The notes below the pieces were generated by a model, which was not told where the DNA came from, ran no database searches, and worked only from the letters and a program-made list of their open reading frames with translations. From assembly GCA_023419315.1 (NCBI GenBank), contig JAEZYE010000061.1, positions 20,940 to 84,939 of the forward strand: a DNA stretch of 64,000 nt. Direction: 5' to 3'. This DNA comes from Pseudomonadota bacterium (GTDB lineage Bacteria; Pseudomonadota; Gammaproteobacteria; Xanthomonadales; Xanthomonadaceae). Positions 1-8,775 of the stretch are shown piece after piece; position 1 is the first letter of the stretch, and each line of letters begins with the position of its first letter. The position numbers were made by a program, and so were the translations under genes.

Positions 1-420
1 TGCCGAGGCCAGCGACTCGGCGAGACGCCAGCGTGCGAGCGCAGGATCGCCGCCTGCGCGCTGAAGATGCGCGCGCACGGCGTCAGGAGCTTCATCGTGC
101 GCAAGCTCGGCGAACAACCGCCAGCGCAGGCGATCCTGATCCCAGGGCGAGTTCACCGGCAGATCCGGCCACTGCGCGCGCAGCAGGCGCCATACGAACT
201 CGGACGGCGTCGGGAATTCGAGATGCGCCGCCACGCCCAGCCGTCGCGCCAGTTCGCGTTGCAGCCAACGGCGCAGCGTAGGCTGCGGAATCAGGATGAT
301 TTCGGGTTCGAGCGAGTCCGGATCCGCCGGACGCGCGAGCGACAGGCACAGCTGCTCGGCCAGATGGTCCAGGCGATTGCTCGAATACAGGTGGAAGCCG
401 GCCGCGGCGCGCGTTTGCAT
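1..420 (-). CDS. recC: RecC, exodeoxyribonuclease V subunit, N-terminal part (partial)
   Basis: Reading the minus strand from ATG at 420 gives 140 open codons that run off the left edge. The protein opens with FHLYSSNRLDHLAEQL, followed by EIILIPQPTLRRWLQRELA and a LEFPTPSEFVWRLLR segment. This is the typical start of RecC, the subunit of RecBCD that holds the 3'-tailed strand and recognises Chi during double-strand break repair. Only the inactivated helicase-like N-terminus is visible. recB and recD would be expected further left on the same strand, which cannot be checked here. Start choice: the next upstream ATG (430) is out of frame. Confidence 0.85.
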   Translation of the reverse strand, partial: MQTRAAAGFHLYSSNRLDHLAEQLCLSLARPADPDSLEPEIILIPQPTLRRWLQRELARRLGVAAHLEFPTPSEFVWRLLRAQWPDLPVNSPWDQDRLRWRLFAELAHDEAPDAVRAHLQRAGGDPALARWRLAESLASA

Positions 421-680
421 GCCGGCACATTGTGCCGAAGTCGCGCACGCGCGTGGCGTCCGCATGCAGCTGTGGCCACGTGGTTCGCCGAACCGCGATC
501 GCCGCACTGTTGCGCCAATCAGTGGCGGCATGTTCGGGACGTCCTTGCAGGCGGGACAGGAAACCCGTGTCGGCCGCGCGCGCTTCGGGCACAATACCTG
601 TACCGAACAGTTCGGTTTTGGTTCAGGCGGAAGGCCTGAATCTTCCCCGTTGCTTTTCCGTTAACTCCCCCCGGATCGCG
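421..680. other. Intergenic region between divergent recC and mlaF
   Basis: These 260 bases separate two divergent genes and must hold both promoters. No open frame here shows family-like sequence. A short inverted repeat (TTCAGGC/GCCTGAA, about 624-642) lies shortly before mlaF. I could not assign -10/-35 boxes with confidence. Confidence 0.4.
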
Positions 681-1466
681 ATGACTCTCGCCGCCCCTGC
701 CGTTCGCCTGACCGATGTCCGCCTCGATCGCGGGCAACGCACGATCCTGAGCGACATTTCGTTGAGCGTGCCGCGCGGCAGCATCACCGCCGTGCTGGGC
801 CCGAGCGGCAGCGGCAAATCGACGCTGCTCGCCGCATTGACCGGGGAGCTGACGCCGACGCGCGGCCAGGTCGAAGTGTTCGGGAACGCAGTCCCGACCG
901 GAAGCCGCGAGCTGCTCGAAATGCGCAAGGGCGTGGGCGTGCTGCTGCAGGGCAACGGTCTGCTGACCGACCTCACGGTGGCCGAGAACGTCGCGCTGCC
1001 AATCCGTACGCACACGGCGCTTTCCGACGCGCTGGTCCGCCGGCTGGTCGATTTCAAGTTGAATGCGGTCGGCCTGCGCGCCGCGGCCGATCTCTATCCA
1101 CGCGAGCTGTCCGGCGGCATGGCGCGGCGCGTGGCTTTGGCCCGCGCACTGGCGCTGGATCCGCCGCTGATGATCTACGACGAACCGCTCACCGGTCTGG
1201 ACCCGATCGCCAGCGGCGTGATCATGAGCCTCATCCAGCGTTTGAACGACACGCTGGGGCTGACCAGCATCATCGTCACCCACCATGTGCATGAAACCCT
1301 GCCGATCGCCGATCACGCGCTGGTGATCGCCAATGGCCGGCTGGTGTTCTCCGGCACGCCGGGCGAACTCGAAGGCACGCAGGATGCGCTGGTGCGGCAG
1401 TTCCTGCGCGGCGAACCCGACGGCCCCATCGCGTTCGACGCGGTCAAGCGCGAGGCGATGGCGTGA
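681..1466 (+). CDS. mlaF: MlaF, ATP-binding subunit of the Mla phospholipid ABC transporter
   Basis: This 261-residue ABC ATPase is the cytoplasmic motor of the MlaFEDB complex, which moves phospholipids between inner and outer membranes and keeps the outer leaflet free of phospholipid. Walker A is GPSGSGKST (residues 40-48), the signature is LSGGM, and Walker B is LMIYDEPLTGLDP. The frame is open upstream to 432, but the ABC fold begins just after ATG 681, so that start is preferred. It is first in mlaF-E-D-C-B-A, all on the plus strand with short gaps or overlaps. Family order and flanking genes make the assignment firm. Confidence 0.95.
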   Translation: MTLAAPAVRLTDVRLDRGQRTILSDISLSVPRGSITAVLGPSGSGKSTLLAALTGELTPTRGQVEVFGNAVPTGSRELLEMRKGVGVLLQGNGLLTDLTVAENVALPIRTHTALSDALVRRLVDFKLNAVGLRAAADLYPRELSGGMARRVALARALALDPPLMIYDEPLTGLDPIASGVIMSLIQRLNDTLGLTSIIVTHHVHETLPIADHALVIANGRLVFSGTPGELEGTQDALVRQFLRGEPDGPIAFDAVKREAMA

Positions 1467-1539
1467 TCGACTTGCACCTCCATCGTCCGCTGGCCGCGCG
1501 CGCGCGCGGCGTCCTGTCGATCGCCGGGAGCCTTTGCTG

Positions 1540-2292
1540 ATGCCGTTCGTTTCCGCTACCCGATCGCTGGGCCGCGCCGGCCTGTTCTCGCTGTCGGTAC
1601 TCCGTGCCTCCGCGCCGACCCGTGACTTCCTCGCCGAGCTGACCCGCGAGATCTACAAGATCGGCGGCCGCTCGCTGCCGATCATCGCGGTCGGCGGCGC
1701 CTTCGTCGGACTGGTGCTCACCTTGCAGGGCTACCGGACGCTCACCACGTTCGGCGCTTCGGACGCACTGTCGACGCTGCTCGGACTGTCGCTCTACCGC
1801 GAACTTGGGCCGGTGCTGACCGCGTTGCTGTTCATCGGCCGCGCCGGCAGTTCCATCGCCGCTGAACTGGGCCTGATGCGCGCCACCGATCAGATCAAGG
1901 CGCTGGAACTGATGGCGATCGATCCCATCGCCAAGGCGGTCGCGCCGCGCTTCTGGGCCGCCGTGCTGACGGTGCCGCTGCTCACCGGCTTCTTCTGCAG
2001 CCTGGCGATCAGCGCCAGCTATTTCGAAGCCGTGCACGTGCTGGGCCTGGACAACGGCACGTTCTGGTCGGCGTTGCAGAACAGCGTCGATTTCCGGGAC
2101 GACTTCGGCGTCGCGTTGCTGAAGTCGGCTGTGTTCGGCGGCACCAGCGCGCTGGTCGCGGCGTATGTCGGTTATCACGCCGAGCCCACCATCGAAGGCA
2201 CTTCGGTGGCGACCACGCGTGCGGTGGTCAATGCATCGCTGCTGGTGCTGATGTTCAATTTCGTTCTTTCCGCCCTGCTTTTCCGGAGTTGA
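1540..2292 (+). CDS. mlaE: MlaE, permease subunit of the Mla phospholipid transporter
   Basis: A 250-residue polytopic inner-membrane protein of the MlaE/YrbE permease family. Visible family features are the amphipathic N-terminal segment (FLAELTREIYKIGGRSLP), the GGAFVGLVLTLQGY helix and the ELGPVLTALLFIGRAGSSIAAELG loop, which is the hallmark of MlaE. It pairs with MlaF and MlaD to form the lipid-translocating core. ATG 1540 is preceded by GGGAG at 1526-1530. A 73-base gap follows mlaF and mlaD begins 4 bases downstream, so the genes are surely one transcript. Confidence 0.95.
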   Translation: MPFVSATRSLGRAGLFSLSVLRASAPTRDFLAELTREIYKIGGRSLPIIAVGGAFVGLVLTLQGYRTLTTFGASDALSTLLGLSLYRELGPVLTALLFIGRAGSSIAAELGLMRATDQIKALELMAIDPIAKAVAPRFWAAVLTVPLLTGFFCSLAISASYFEAVHVLGLDNGTFWSALQNSVDFRDDFGVALLKSAVFGGTSALVAAYVGYHAEPTIEGTSVATTRAVVNASLLVLMFNFVLSALLFRS

Positions 2293-2296
2293 TGCC

Positions 2297-2827
2297 ATGG
2301 CCGTCCGTGGACCCCGTCTCGAATTCGCCGTCGGCGCCTTTTTGCTGCTGGCCCTGGCCTCGCTGCTGGTGCTCGCCATCGCATCCACCAACCAGCGCTT
2401 CGGCTTCGGCGGCGGCAGCTACGAACTGAAGGCGCGCTTCACCAACCTCGGCCAGCTGCGCAAGCAGGCGCCGGTGAAGATTGGCGGCGTGGTCATCGGG
2501 CAGGTGGCCGACATCCAGCTGGATCCCACCCGGTTCGACTCGGTCGTGACCTTGTCGATCGACAGCAAGTTCAAGGATCTGCCTGCCGATACCTCGGCCG
2601 GAATCTTCACCAGCGGCCTGCTCGGCGAGAACTACATCGGCCTGTCGCCGGGCGGTGATCCGGAAGTGCTCAAGGCCGGCGAGGAAATCGCCTTCACCAC
2701 GCCTGCGGTGGACCTGCTCCAGCTCGCCGGCAAATACATGTTCAGCGGCGGCACGGGCGCGAGCGCTCCCAATCCGGACGATGCCACCGCCCCGACCGCG
2801 CCCACGACGGAAGAAACCCAGCCATGA
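2297..2827 (+). CDS. mlaD: MlaD, MCE-domain substrate-binding subunit
   Basis: This 176-residue protein has one N-terminal transmembrane anchor (FAVGAFLLLALASLLVLAIAS) and a single MCE domain (YELKARFTNLGQLRKQAPVKIGGVVIGQV ... GLLGENYIGLSPGG). MlaD forms a hexameric ring on the periplasmic face of MlaE and passes phospholipid to or from MlaC. The C-terminal tail is rich in Ala, Pro and Thr. Its last four bases overlap the start of mlaC (ATGA), which suggests translational coupling. Confidence 0.95.
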   Translation: MAVRGPRLEFAVGAFLLLALASLLVLAIASTNQRFGFGGGSYELKARFTNLGQLRKQAPVKIGGVVIGQVADIQLDPTRFDSVVTLSIDSKFKDLPADTSAGIFTSGLLGENYIGLSPGGDPEVLKAGEEIAFTTPAVDLLQLAGKYMFSGGTGASAPNPDDATAPTAPTTEETQP

Positions 2828-3489
2828 AAATCGTTGCCCGCTCCCTCCCCCTCCTGATCGCCGCGGCGCTGGCCGTCGCCGCGCCGCTGCCCGCGTTCGC
2901 GCAGGCGACCACACCCCAGGCCGCGCCGGCTTCGGCCAGCCAGGTCGTGCTGACCAACAGCTCGCGCATCATCGACACGCTGCAGAAGCGTCGCACCGAG
3001 TTCAAGAGCAATCGCGGCGCGCTGCGCCAGTACGTGTCCGGCGAATTCAACACCCTGTTCGATCGCGACTACGCCGCGCGCCTCGTGCTGGGCATCCACG
3101 GTCGCGGTGCGGCCGATGCCGACATCAAGGCGTTCGCCGATGCGCTCAGCGACAGCCTGATGACGCGTTACGGTTCGGCGCTGCTGGACTTCAACACCCA
3201 GCTGAAGGTGCGGGTGAAGGCGGAGTCCGCGCTGCCGGGCGGCCGTGGCGTCAAGGTCGCCAGCGAAATGCTGCGCCCGGACGGCGAGCCGATTCCGGTC
3301 GATTACCTGATGCGCCAGGTCGGTGGCCAGTGGAAAGTGTTCGACGTGATGGTCGAAGGCGTTTCGTTCGTGCAGACCTTCAAGACCCAGTTCGACGCGC
3401 CGCTGCGGCAGAAATCGATCAGCCAGGTCGCCGCGGATCTGCGTGCGGGCCGTCTGCAGACCAATGCCGGCAATGGCAGCGCCAAGTAA
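2824..3489 (+). CDS. mlaC: MlaC, periplasmic phospholipid carrier
   Basis: A 221-residue secreted protein with a clear Sec signal peptide (LPLLIAAALAVAAPLPAFAQA, cleavage near AFA-QA at residue 26). The mature part belongs to the MlaC/Ttg2D family: LRQYVSGEFNTLFDRDYAARLVLG in the middle, then a lipid-pocket region with VDYLMRQVGGQWKVFDVMVEGVSFVQTF. MlaC shuttles phospholipid through the periplasm between MlaA and MlaFEDB. It overlaps both mlaD (4 bases) and the following mlaB frame. Confidence 0.95.
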   Translation: MKIVARSLPLLIAAALAVAAPLPAFAQATTPQAAPASASQVVLTNSSRIIDTLQKRRTEFKSNRGALRQYVSGEFNTLFDRDYAARLVLGIHGRGAADADIKAFADALSDSLMTRYGSALLDFNTQLKVRVKAESALPGGRGVKVASEMLRPDGEPIPVDYLMRQVGGQWKVFDVMVEGVSFVQTFKTQFDAPLRQKSISQVAADLRAGRLQTNAGNGSAK

Positions 3490-3772
3490 GGCGGGCGTGG
3501 TCCGCGAAGGCGACGCGCTGGTCTTTTCCGGCGCGCTCGACCGCGCGGCCGCGGTCACGCTGTGGCCGGCGCTGCGCAACGTGTCCGGCGCGCAACGCAT
3601 CGTCCTGACCAATGTCACTACCGTCGACAGTGCGGGGCTGGCATTGTTGGCCGAACTCGCCGCGCGCCTGCGTACGGATGGACGGACGCCGCAGTGGGAA
3701 GGCCAGCCTCCGGGACTGGCGGATCTCTGCGCGGCCTATCGACTGACGCCGGAACTGGAATTCCCGGCCTGA
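3464..3772 (+). CDS. mlaB: MlaB, STAS-domain regulatory subunit
   Basis: A protein of about 102 residues with a STAS fold: ALVFSGALDRAAAVTLWPAL, then IVLTNVTTVDSAGLALLAELA, the helix that carries the conserved Ser in STAS proteins. MlaB binds MlaF and stabilises the ABC complex. The reading frame opens inside the 3' end of mlaC. Two starts, ATG 3464 and ATG 3473, both lie before mlaC's stop and neither has a good Shine-Dalgarno, so coupling to mlaC translation is likely and the exact start is uncertain by 3 codons. Confidence 0.88.
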   Translation: MPAMAAPSKAGVVREGDALVFSGALDRAAAVTLWPALRNVSGAQRIVLTNVTTVDSAGLALLAELAARLRTDGRTPQWEGQPPGLADLCAAYRLTPELEFPA

Positions 3773-3799
3773 CCCCCACGTGATGTCCAAGGAAACGGG

Positions 3800-4828
3800 A
3801 TGAACCTGTTCCGATTCACTGCTGTGCTTCTTTTCGCCGCGCTGGCTTCGGCTTGCGCGTCGGCCCCCTCATCCGCGCCTGACGTGCCGCAGCCACCCGC
3901 GATCGTGGATGGCGCAGCCGCCGCGCCGGTCGAAACGCCGGCCGACGCCGTTGCGGCGAACACGCCGCCGGTCGCCGTGCCAGAGCCCGCGAGCACGACC
4001 GCCGAAGCAGACGGCGACGCCACGGCTGCAGAGGACGATTACGCCGCCATCTATGGCAACGGCAGCACCAGCACGATTGCCGATCCGGCGCTGCCGCAGC
4101 CGATTGGCGCTCCCGTCGTGTACGACCCGTGGGAGAAGTTCAACCGCAAGGTGCACCGCTTCAACAATGCGGTGGATCGCGCAGTGGCCCGCCCGCTTGC
4201 ACGCGCCTACAGCAACGTCGTGCCACGGCCGGTTCGCCTGGGCGTGAGCAACTTCTTCGACAATCTCGGCCAGCCGGTCGCTGCGCTCAACCATCTGCTG
4301 CAGGGCCAGCCCAAGCTCGCCGGCCAGGCATTCGCGCGCTTCCTGCTCAATTCGACGGTGGGCATCGGCGGCATTTTCGATCCGGCCAGCGATGCCAAGC
4401 TGCCGCGCCGCTCGGAGGATTTCGGCCAGACGCTCGGCGTATGGGGCTGGAAAAAGTCGCGCTACGTGGAGTTGCCATTCTTCGGGCCGCGTACCGTGCG
4501 CGACACGCTCGGCATGGCCGGCGACGCGCCCATCGGCATCGTCCGCCAGATCGAGAACGACAAGGCGCGCATCTTCCTGCAGGGACTGAACCTGGTCGAT
4601 ACCCGCGCGCAGCTGCTGTCGGTGGACAGCCTGCGCGAAGGTGCCGTCGACGACTACACGCTGGTGCGCGATTCGTGGATGCAGCGTCGCGCCTACATGA
4701 TCGAGTCGAATTCGAGGAAGACCGAGGACGATGGCTCGCTGCCGGATTACCTCAACGATGATGACCCGGATCCCACGATCCCGGTCGATGCGATGCCGAT
4801 GCCGGACATCCCGACGCCGGGCGGCTGA
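3800..4828 (+). CDS. mlaA: MlaA (VacJ), outer-membrane lipoprotein of the Mla system
   Basis: A 342-residue lipoprotein with lipobox LASA-C (Cys19). A long Ala/Pro-rich linker of about 90 residues follows, then the MlaA domain: YDPWEKFNRKVHRFNNAVDR, VSNFFDNLGQPVAALNHLLQG, FLLNSTVGIGGIFDPA, EDFGQTLGVWG. MlaA sits in the outer membrane and hands mislocalised phospholipid to MlaC. In E. coli mlaA is unlinked to mlaFEDCB; here it closes the operon, as in other xanthomonads. The acidic C-terminal tail (DYLNDDDPDPTIPVD) is an extension. A strong terminator follows. Confidence 0.93.
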   Translation: MNLFRFTAVLLFAALASACASAPSSAPDVPQPPAIVDGAAAAPVETPADAVAANTPPVAVPEPASTTAEADGDATAAEDDYAAIYGNGSTSTIADPALPQPIGAPVVYDPWEKFNRKVHRFNNAVDRAVARPLARAYSNVVPRPVRLGVSNFFDNLGQPVAALNHLLQGQPKLAGQAFARFLLNSTVGIGGIFDPASDAKLPRRSEDFGQTLGVWGWKKSRYVELPFFGPRTVRDTLGMAGDAPIGIVRQIENDKARIFLQGLNLVDTRAQLLSVDSLREGAVDDYTLVRDSWMQRRAYMIESNSRKTEDDGSLPDYLNDDDPDPTIPVDAMPMPDIPTPGG

Positions 4829-4856
4829 GCCCGGCGCATCGATATCCCGTCAAACG

Positions 4857-4886
4857 AAACCCGGATCCGCAAGGCTCCGGGTTTTT
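4857..4886 (+). terminator. Rho-independent terminator of the mla operon
   Basis: An inverted repeat AAACCCGGA / TCCGGGTTT (4857-4865 and 4876-4884) with a 10-base loop ends in a run of T. It lies 28 bases after mlaA. The converging rmuC ends at 4928, so the hairpin may serve both directions. Confidence 0.85.
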
Positions 4887-4927
4887 TCATGCTGCGAATC
4901 GTGTCGCGATTCCGTCCGCCTGGATCG

Positions 4928-6283
4928 TCATTCAGATTCGTCCGCATCCGGCGCCGCGATGCGCGGCGGCGCGGCGGCATCGCTGGGCAGTGATTCGACA
5001 TCGCGCAGGCTGCGCTCGATGGCGCGCGTGCGAACGCCGGTCTGATCGATCTGCTTGCTGGCCTGTTCGAGCTTGTTCTTCACCGAATCCAGCACGTCGC
5101 CGAACTTGCCGAACTCCTTCTTGGCGGCGCCGAGGATCTTCCAGACCTCGGCGGAGCGCTGCTCGATGGCCACCGTGCGGAAGCCGACCTGAAGGCTGGT
5201 CAGCAGCGCCAGCAATGTCGTCGGACCGGCCAGCGTGATGCGGTGATCGCGCTGGATGGCTTCGAACAGGCCGGGCCGGCGCAGGACTTCGGCGTACAGT
5301 CCTTCGGTGGGCAGGAACAGGATCGCGAATTCGGTGGTGTGCGGCACCGAGATGTACTTGCGGATTTCCAGCGCCTGCTTCTTGACTGCGCGCTCCAGCG
5401 CGTCGCCGGCCTGGCGCACGCCGTCGGCATCCGCGCGATCCTGCGCATCCAGCAGGCGTTCGTAGTCTTCGCGCGGAAACTTCGCGTCGATGGGCAGCCA
5501 GACCGGACCTTCGCGCGATGAACCCGGAAAGCGCACGGCGAATTCGACGCGCTCGCCGCTGCCGGGCACGGTGGCGATATTCGCCGCGTACTGATCCGGC
5601 GCGAATACCTGTTCGAGCAGGCCGGCCAGCTGCACTTCGCCGAAGACGCCGCGCGTCTTGACGTTGGTCAGCACGCGCTGCAACCCGCCGACATCCGCGG
5701 CCAGCTTGGTCATGTCGCCGAGGCCCTGATGCACCTGCGCGAGCATGCGCGTGACATTGCCGAAGCTTTCCGTCAGCCGGGTTTCCAGCGTCGCATGCAG
5801 CTTTTCGTCGACGGTCTGGCGCATCTGCTCGAGCCGCGCCGCGTTGTCCGTCTGCAATTCCTTCAATCGGGCTTCGAGCGTGATGCGCATTTCACCGATG
5901 CGCAGTTCATTGCGCTGCGTGAGTTCGTTCAGGCGCTGGCCAAGCACATCGGCGAAGCGCTGCTGCGATTCGGCCGCGTCCAGACGTCCCTTGCGCGCGT
6001 CCTCGCTGAGCGTGTCACGCAGCACATCCAGCCGTTGATCGGTGCGCGTGCCGAGATCGGCCAGATGGCGGCCGAAGCCTTCGATGCGGGTTTCCTGATG
6101 GCGCGACAGCGCTTCGAGCTGGTCGCGCAGTTCGCCGCGGCCTTCGCGCTGCTCGTCCCGCAACGCGCGCTCCAGCGATTCGGCCACGCGTGATTCCGGT
6201 CGCCGCAGCAGCAGGACGAACAGCAGCGCGATCGCCAGGGCGACCAGCACCAGAAGAAGGATGAGCAGGGTCTGGGTTTCCAT
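4928..6283 (-). CDS. rmuC: RmuC family DNA recombination protein
   Basis: A 451-residue protein with one N-terminal transmembrane helix (METQTLLILLLVLVALAIALLFVLLL), a long coiled-coil part (about residues 45-175) and a C-terminal nuclease-like RmuC domain: NVKTRGVFGEVQLAGLLEQVFAPDQY, VWLPIDAKFPREDYERL, EFAILFLPTEGLYAEVL. RmuC limits inversions at short inverted repeats in E. coli; the biochemical role is not settled. The frame is open to an ATG at 6328, but ATG 6283 places the membrane helix at the very N-terminus as in the family. Confidence 0.92.
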   Translation of the reverse strand: METQTLLILLLVLVALAIALLFVLLLRRPESRVAESLERALRDEQREGRGELRDQLEALSRHQETRIEGFGRHLADLGTRTDQRLDVLRDTLSEDARKGRLDAAESQQRFADVLGQRLNELTQRNELRIGEMRITLEARLKELQTDNAARLEQMRQTVDEKLHATLETRLTESFGNVTRMLAQVHQGLGDMTKLAADVGGLQRVLTNVKTRGVFGEVQLAGLLEQVFAPDQYAANIATVPGSGERVEFAVRFPGSSREGPVWLPIDAKFPREDYERLLDAQDRADADGVRQAGDALERAVKKQALEIRKYISVPHTTEFAILFLPTEGLYAEVLRRPGLFEAIQRDHRITLAGPTTLLALLTSLQVGFRTVAIEQRSAEVWKILGAAKKEFGKFGDVLDSVKNKLEQASKQIDQTGVRTRAIERSLRDVESLPSDAAAPPRIAAPDADESE

Positions 6284-6402
6284 CGCGACAGTGTAGCCGT
6301 CGCGGTCCCAATCCCTGAGACGAAGCACAGCGTCATTCGTGAAATGACAAGCTTCCGACGCGCGCCGACAATGCCCTCGATTCTTCTGCGGAGCGCTGCA
6401 CC

Positions 6403-7029
6403 GTGCATTGGATGGGCATCGAGAACCTGGGCACCTTCATCGCGGCCGTGCTGGTGTTGCTGGCCTTGCCGGGGCCGGCGGTGTTCACGCTGCTGGCGGC
6501 GACCGGACGCAGCGGCCCGCGCGCGGCGCTGGCCACTCTCGGCGGGCTGCTGCTGGGCGATCAGTTGCTGATCGCGCTGGCGGTGGCCGGTGCGGCGGCG
6601 GTGCTCAAGGCCAATCCCGCGATCTTCCAGATCCTCAAGATGGGCGGTGCGTGCTACGTGATCTGGATCGGCATCCGCTTGTGGTGGCCGCCCGTGGATC
6701 CTCCCGCCGCGCATCTGCCGAAGACCGGGCGACATTTCAGACAGGGACTCGGCGTCGCCCTGCTCAACCCGAAAGCGATCCTGTTCTACATGCTGTTCCT
6801 GCCCGTGTTCGTCGATCCCTCCCGGCATCAGGGCCTGACGACGTTCGCGATCATGGCCGCGATCATCCTCGTGCTGTCCTTCCTGTACTGCGCGCTGTTG
6901 ATCGCCATTGGCCATGCGCTGAGCCTGCGCCTGCAGCGGCAGCCGAGAATCCGCCGCGGCCTGCAATGGCTGGCCGGTACGTGCCTGATCGGATTCGGGG
7001 TGCGATTGGCAGCCGCGGACCTCGCCTGA
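6403..7029 (+). CDS. LysE/RhtB family amino-acid exporter
   Basis: A 208-residue membrane protein of about six helices with the family N-terminus FIAAVLVLLALPGPAVFTLLAATGRSG (the LPGP motif) and the later GVALLNPKAILFYMLFLPVFVD. Members export amino acids or homoserine lactones; the substrate cannot be told from sequence. The start is a GTG at 6403: GGAG at 6390-6393 is correctly spaced for it and too far from the in-frame ATG at 6412. It is monocistronic and divergent from rmuC. Confidence 0.88.
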   Translation: MHWMGIENLGTFIAAVLVLLALPGPAVFTLLAATGRSGPRAALATLGGLLLGDQLLIALAVAGAAAVLKANPAIFQILKMGGACYVIWIGIRLWWPPVDPPAAHLPKTGRHFRQGLGVALLNPKAILFYMLFLPVFVDPSRHQGLTTFAIMAAIILVLSFLYCALLIAIGHALSLRLQRQPRIRRGLQWLAGTCLIGFGVRLAAADLA

Positions 7030-7161
7030 ACCGGTGCGCGGCCACCTTCCGCGCAAACCCTGCATATTCGCTGCACTGCCGATTGCCAGTGATTGGCCAC
7101 GGCCTTAGCCTGCACCGCGCTCCGGGTTCCGCCGGAGCCCGCTCATTGAAAGAGGACGCCC

Positions 7162-8601
7162 ATGCAGAACCTGCTCCGACGCAAATCCATCGATCGCGTG
7201 ACCGAACACGAGGAAGGGCGACGGCTGGTTCCCACCCTGAGCTGGCCGCACCTGGTGGCGCTCGGCATCGGCGCCATCGTCGGCACCGGCATCTACACGC
7301 TGATTGGCGTCGGCGCGGACAAGGCCGGCCCGGCGGTGCTGCTGTCGTTCGTCATCGCCGGCATGGTGTGTGCCTGTGCCGCGCTTGCGTACGCGGAACT
7401 GTCGACGATGATGCCGGCCGCCGGCAGCGCCTACACCTATAGCTACACCGTGCTCGGCGAAGCCATCGCCTGGATCGTCGGCTGGAGCCTCATCCTCGAA
7501 TACTCGCTGGTGGTAAGTACGGTGGCGGTCGGCTGGTCGGGCTATTTCACCGGCTTCCTCGAATGGGCCAGCCAGGCCACCGGCTGGCCGCTGACGCTGC
7601 CGAAAGCGCTGTCGGCCGGACCGCATGACGGTGGCTTCCTCAATCTGCCGGCGATTGTGATCACCTTCCTGGTCGCCGGCATGCTGATCGTCGGCACCCG
7701 CGAAAGCGCGACGCTCAATGCGGTGCTGGTGGTCTTCAAGCTGATCGCACTCGCGGTGTTCATCGCCGTCGCGCTGCCTGCTTTCGACAGCCAGAACCTG
7801 CAGCCGTTCATGCCGTTCGGCTTCTCGAAATCAATCGGCGCCGATGGCGTCGAACGTGGCGTGATGGCAGCGGCGGCGATCATCTTCTTCGCCTTCTACG
7901 GCTTCGATGCGATTTCCACGGCCGCCGAGGAAACGCGCAACCCCAAGCGCGATCTTTCGATCGGCATCATCGGTTCGATGGTCGGCTGCACGATCATCTA
8001 CGTGCTGGTCGCGCTGGCCGCGGTCGGCGCGATGAGCTTCACCGTGTTCGGCAAGAGCAGCGAGCCGCTTGCGCTGATCATGCGCGAGCTGGGGCACGGC
8101 AAGGCCGCGCTGGTGATCGGCATCGTTGCGATCATCGCGCTGCCGACGGTGCTGCTGGCGTTCTTCTACGGTCAGAGCCGCATCTTCTTCGTGATGTCCC
8201 GCGATGGGTTGCTGCCGCGCGGACTGTCGCAGGTGAACGCGCGGACCGGCACGCCGGTGGCGATCACGGTCTTCACCGCGATCATCGTGGCCGCACTCGC
8301 GGGCGTGGCGCGGCTGGACGAAATCGCCGCGCTCGCCAACGCCGGCACGCTGGCCGCATTCATCGCCGTCGCCGTCTGCCTGCTGGTGTTGCGCGTGCGC
8401 GATCCCGACCGGCCCCGCGTGTTCCGCACACCGTTGGCCTGGGTGGTCGGGCCGCTCGCCATCGGCGGTTGCGCCTACCTGTTCTGGAGTCTTCCGCAGA
8501 CAACCCAGCTCTGGTTCCTGGCGTGGAATGCGGTCGGCGTGCTGGTGTATCTGGCATACGGCTATCGCGCAAGCCGGCTGGCGCGCAGCCAGGACGCGTA
8601 G
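7162..8601 (+). CDS. APC-superfamily amino-acid permease (cationic amino acid transporter type)
   Basis: A 479-residue protein with about 12 transmembrane helices. TM1 carries the APC signature LGIGAIVGTGIYTLIGVGADKAGPAV; TM6 has AAAIIFFAFYGFDAISTAAEETRNPKRDLS, typical of the CAT/YfnA branch (the E-E-T-x-N-P loop). Likely a proton-coupled amino-acid importer. Neighbouring xanthomonad genomes often carry tandem copies of this family, but only one is present here. The start at 7162 is preceded by AAAGAGGA. It ends at a perfect hairpin terminator. Confidence 0.9.
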   Translation: MQNLLRRKSIDRVTEHEEGRRLVPTLSWPHLVALGIGAIVGTGIYTLIGVGADKAGPAVLLSFVIAGMVCACAALAYAELSTMMPAAGSAYTYSYTVLGEAIAWIVGWSLILEYSLVVSTVAVGWSGYFTGFLEWASQATGWPLTLPKALSAGPHDGGFLNLPAIVITFLVAGMLIVGTRESATLNAVLVVFKLIALAVFIAVALPAFDSQNLQPFMPFGFSKSIGADGVERGVMAAAAIIFFAFYGFDAISTAAEETRNPKRDLSIGIIGSMVGCTIIYVLVALAAVGAMSFTVFGKSSEPLALIMRELGHGKAALVIGIVAIIALPTVLLAFFYGQSRIFFVMSRDGLLPRGLSQVNARTGTPVAITVFTAIIVAALAGVARLDEIAALANAGTLAAFIAVAVCLLVLRVRDPDRPRVFRTPLAWVVGPLAIGGCAYLFWSLPQTTQLWFLAWNAVGVLVYLAYGYRASRLARSQDA

Positions 8602-8621
8602 TCGAACACGGAATTCTTCGC

Positions 8622-8654
8622 GAAAAGGCGGACACATGTCCGCCTTTTCCGTTT
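8622..8654 (+). terminator. Rho-independent terminator after the permease
   Basis: A perfect 13-bp inverted repeat (GAAAAGGCGGACA at 8622-8634, TGTCCGCCTTTTC at 8637-8649) with a 2-base spacer is followed by CGTTT. It lies 20 bases after the stop codon. Confidence 0.82.
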
Positions 8655-8775
8655 GCGGCGGCCGCATCACGCGCCTTCCATACGGCGCAGTGTGTCGCGC
8701 CTGGGCGACGCGCGCCCTTCATTCCGCAGCCCGCTCACACTAAGATGCCGCGCAGGCAACCACCGGAAGACAACG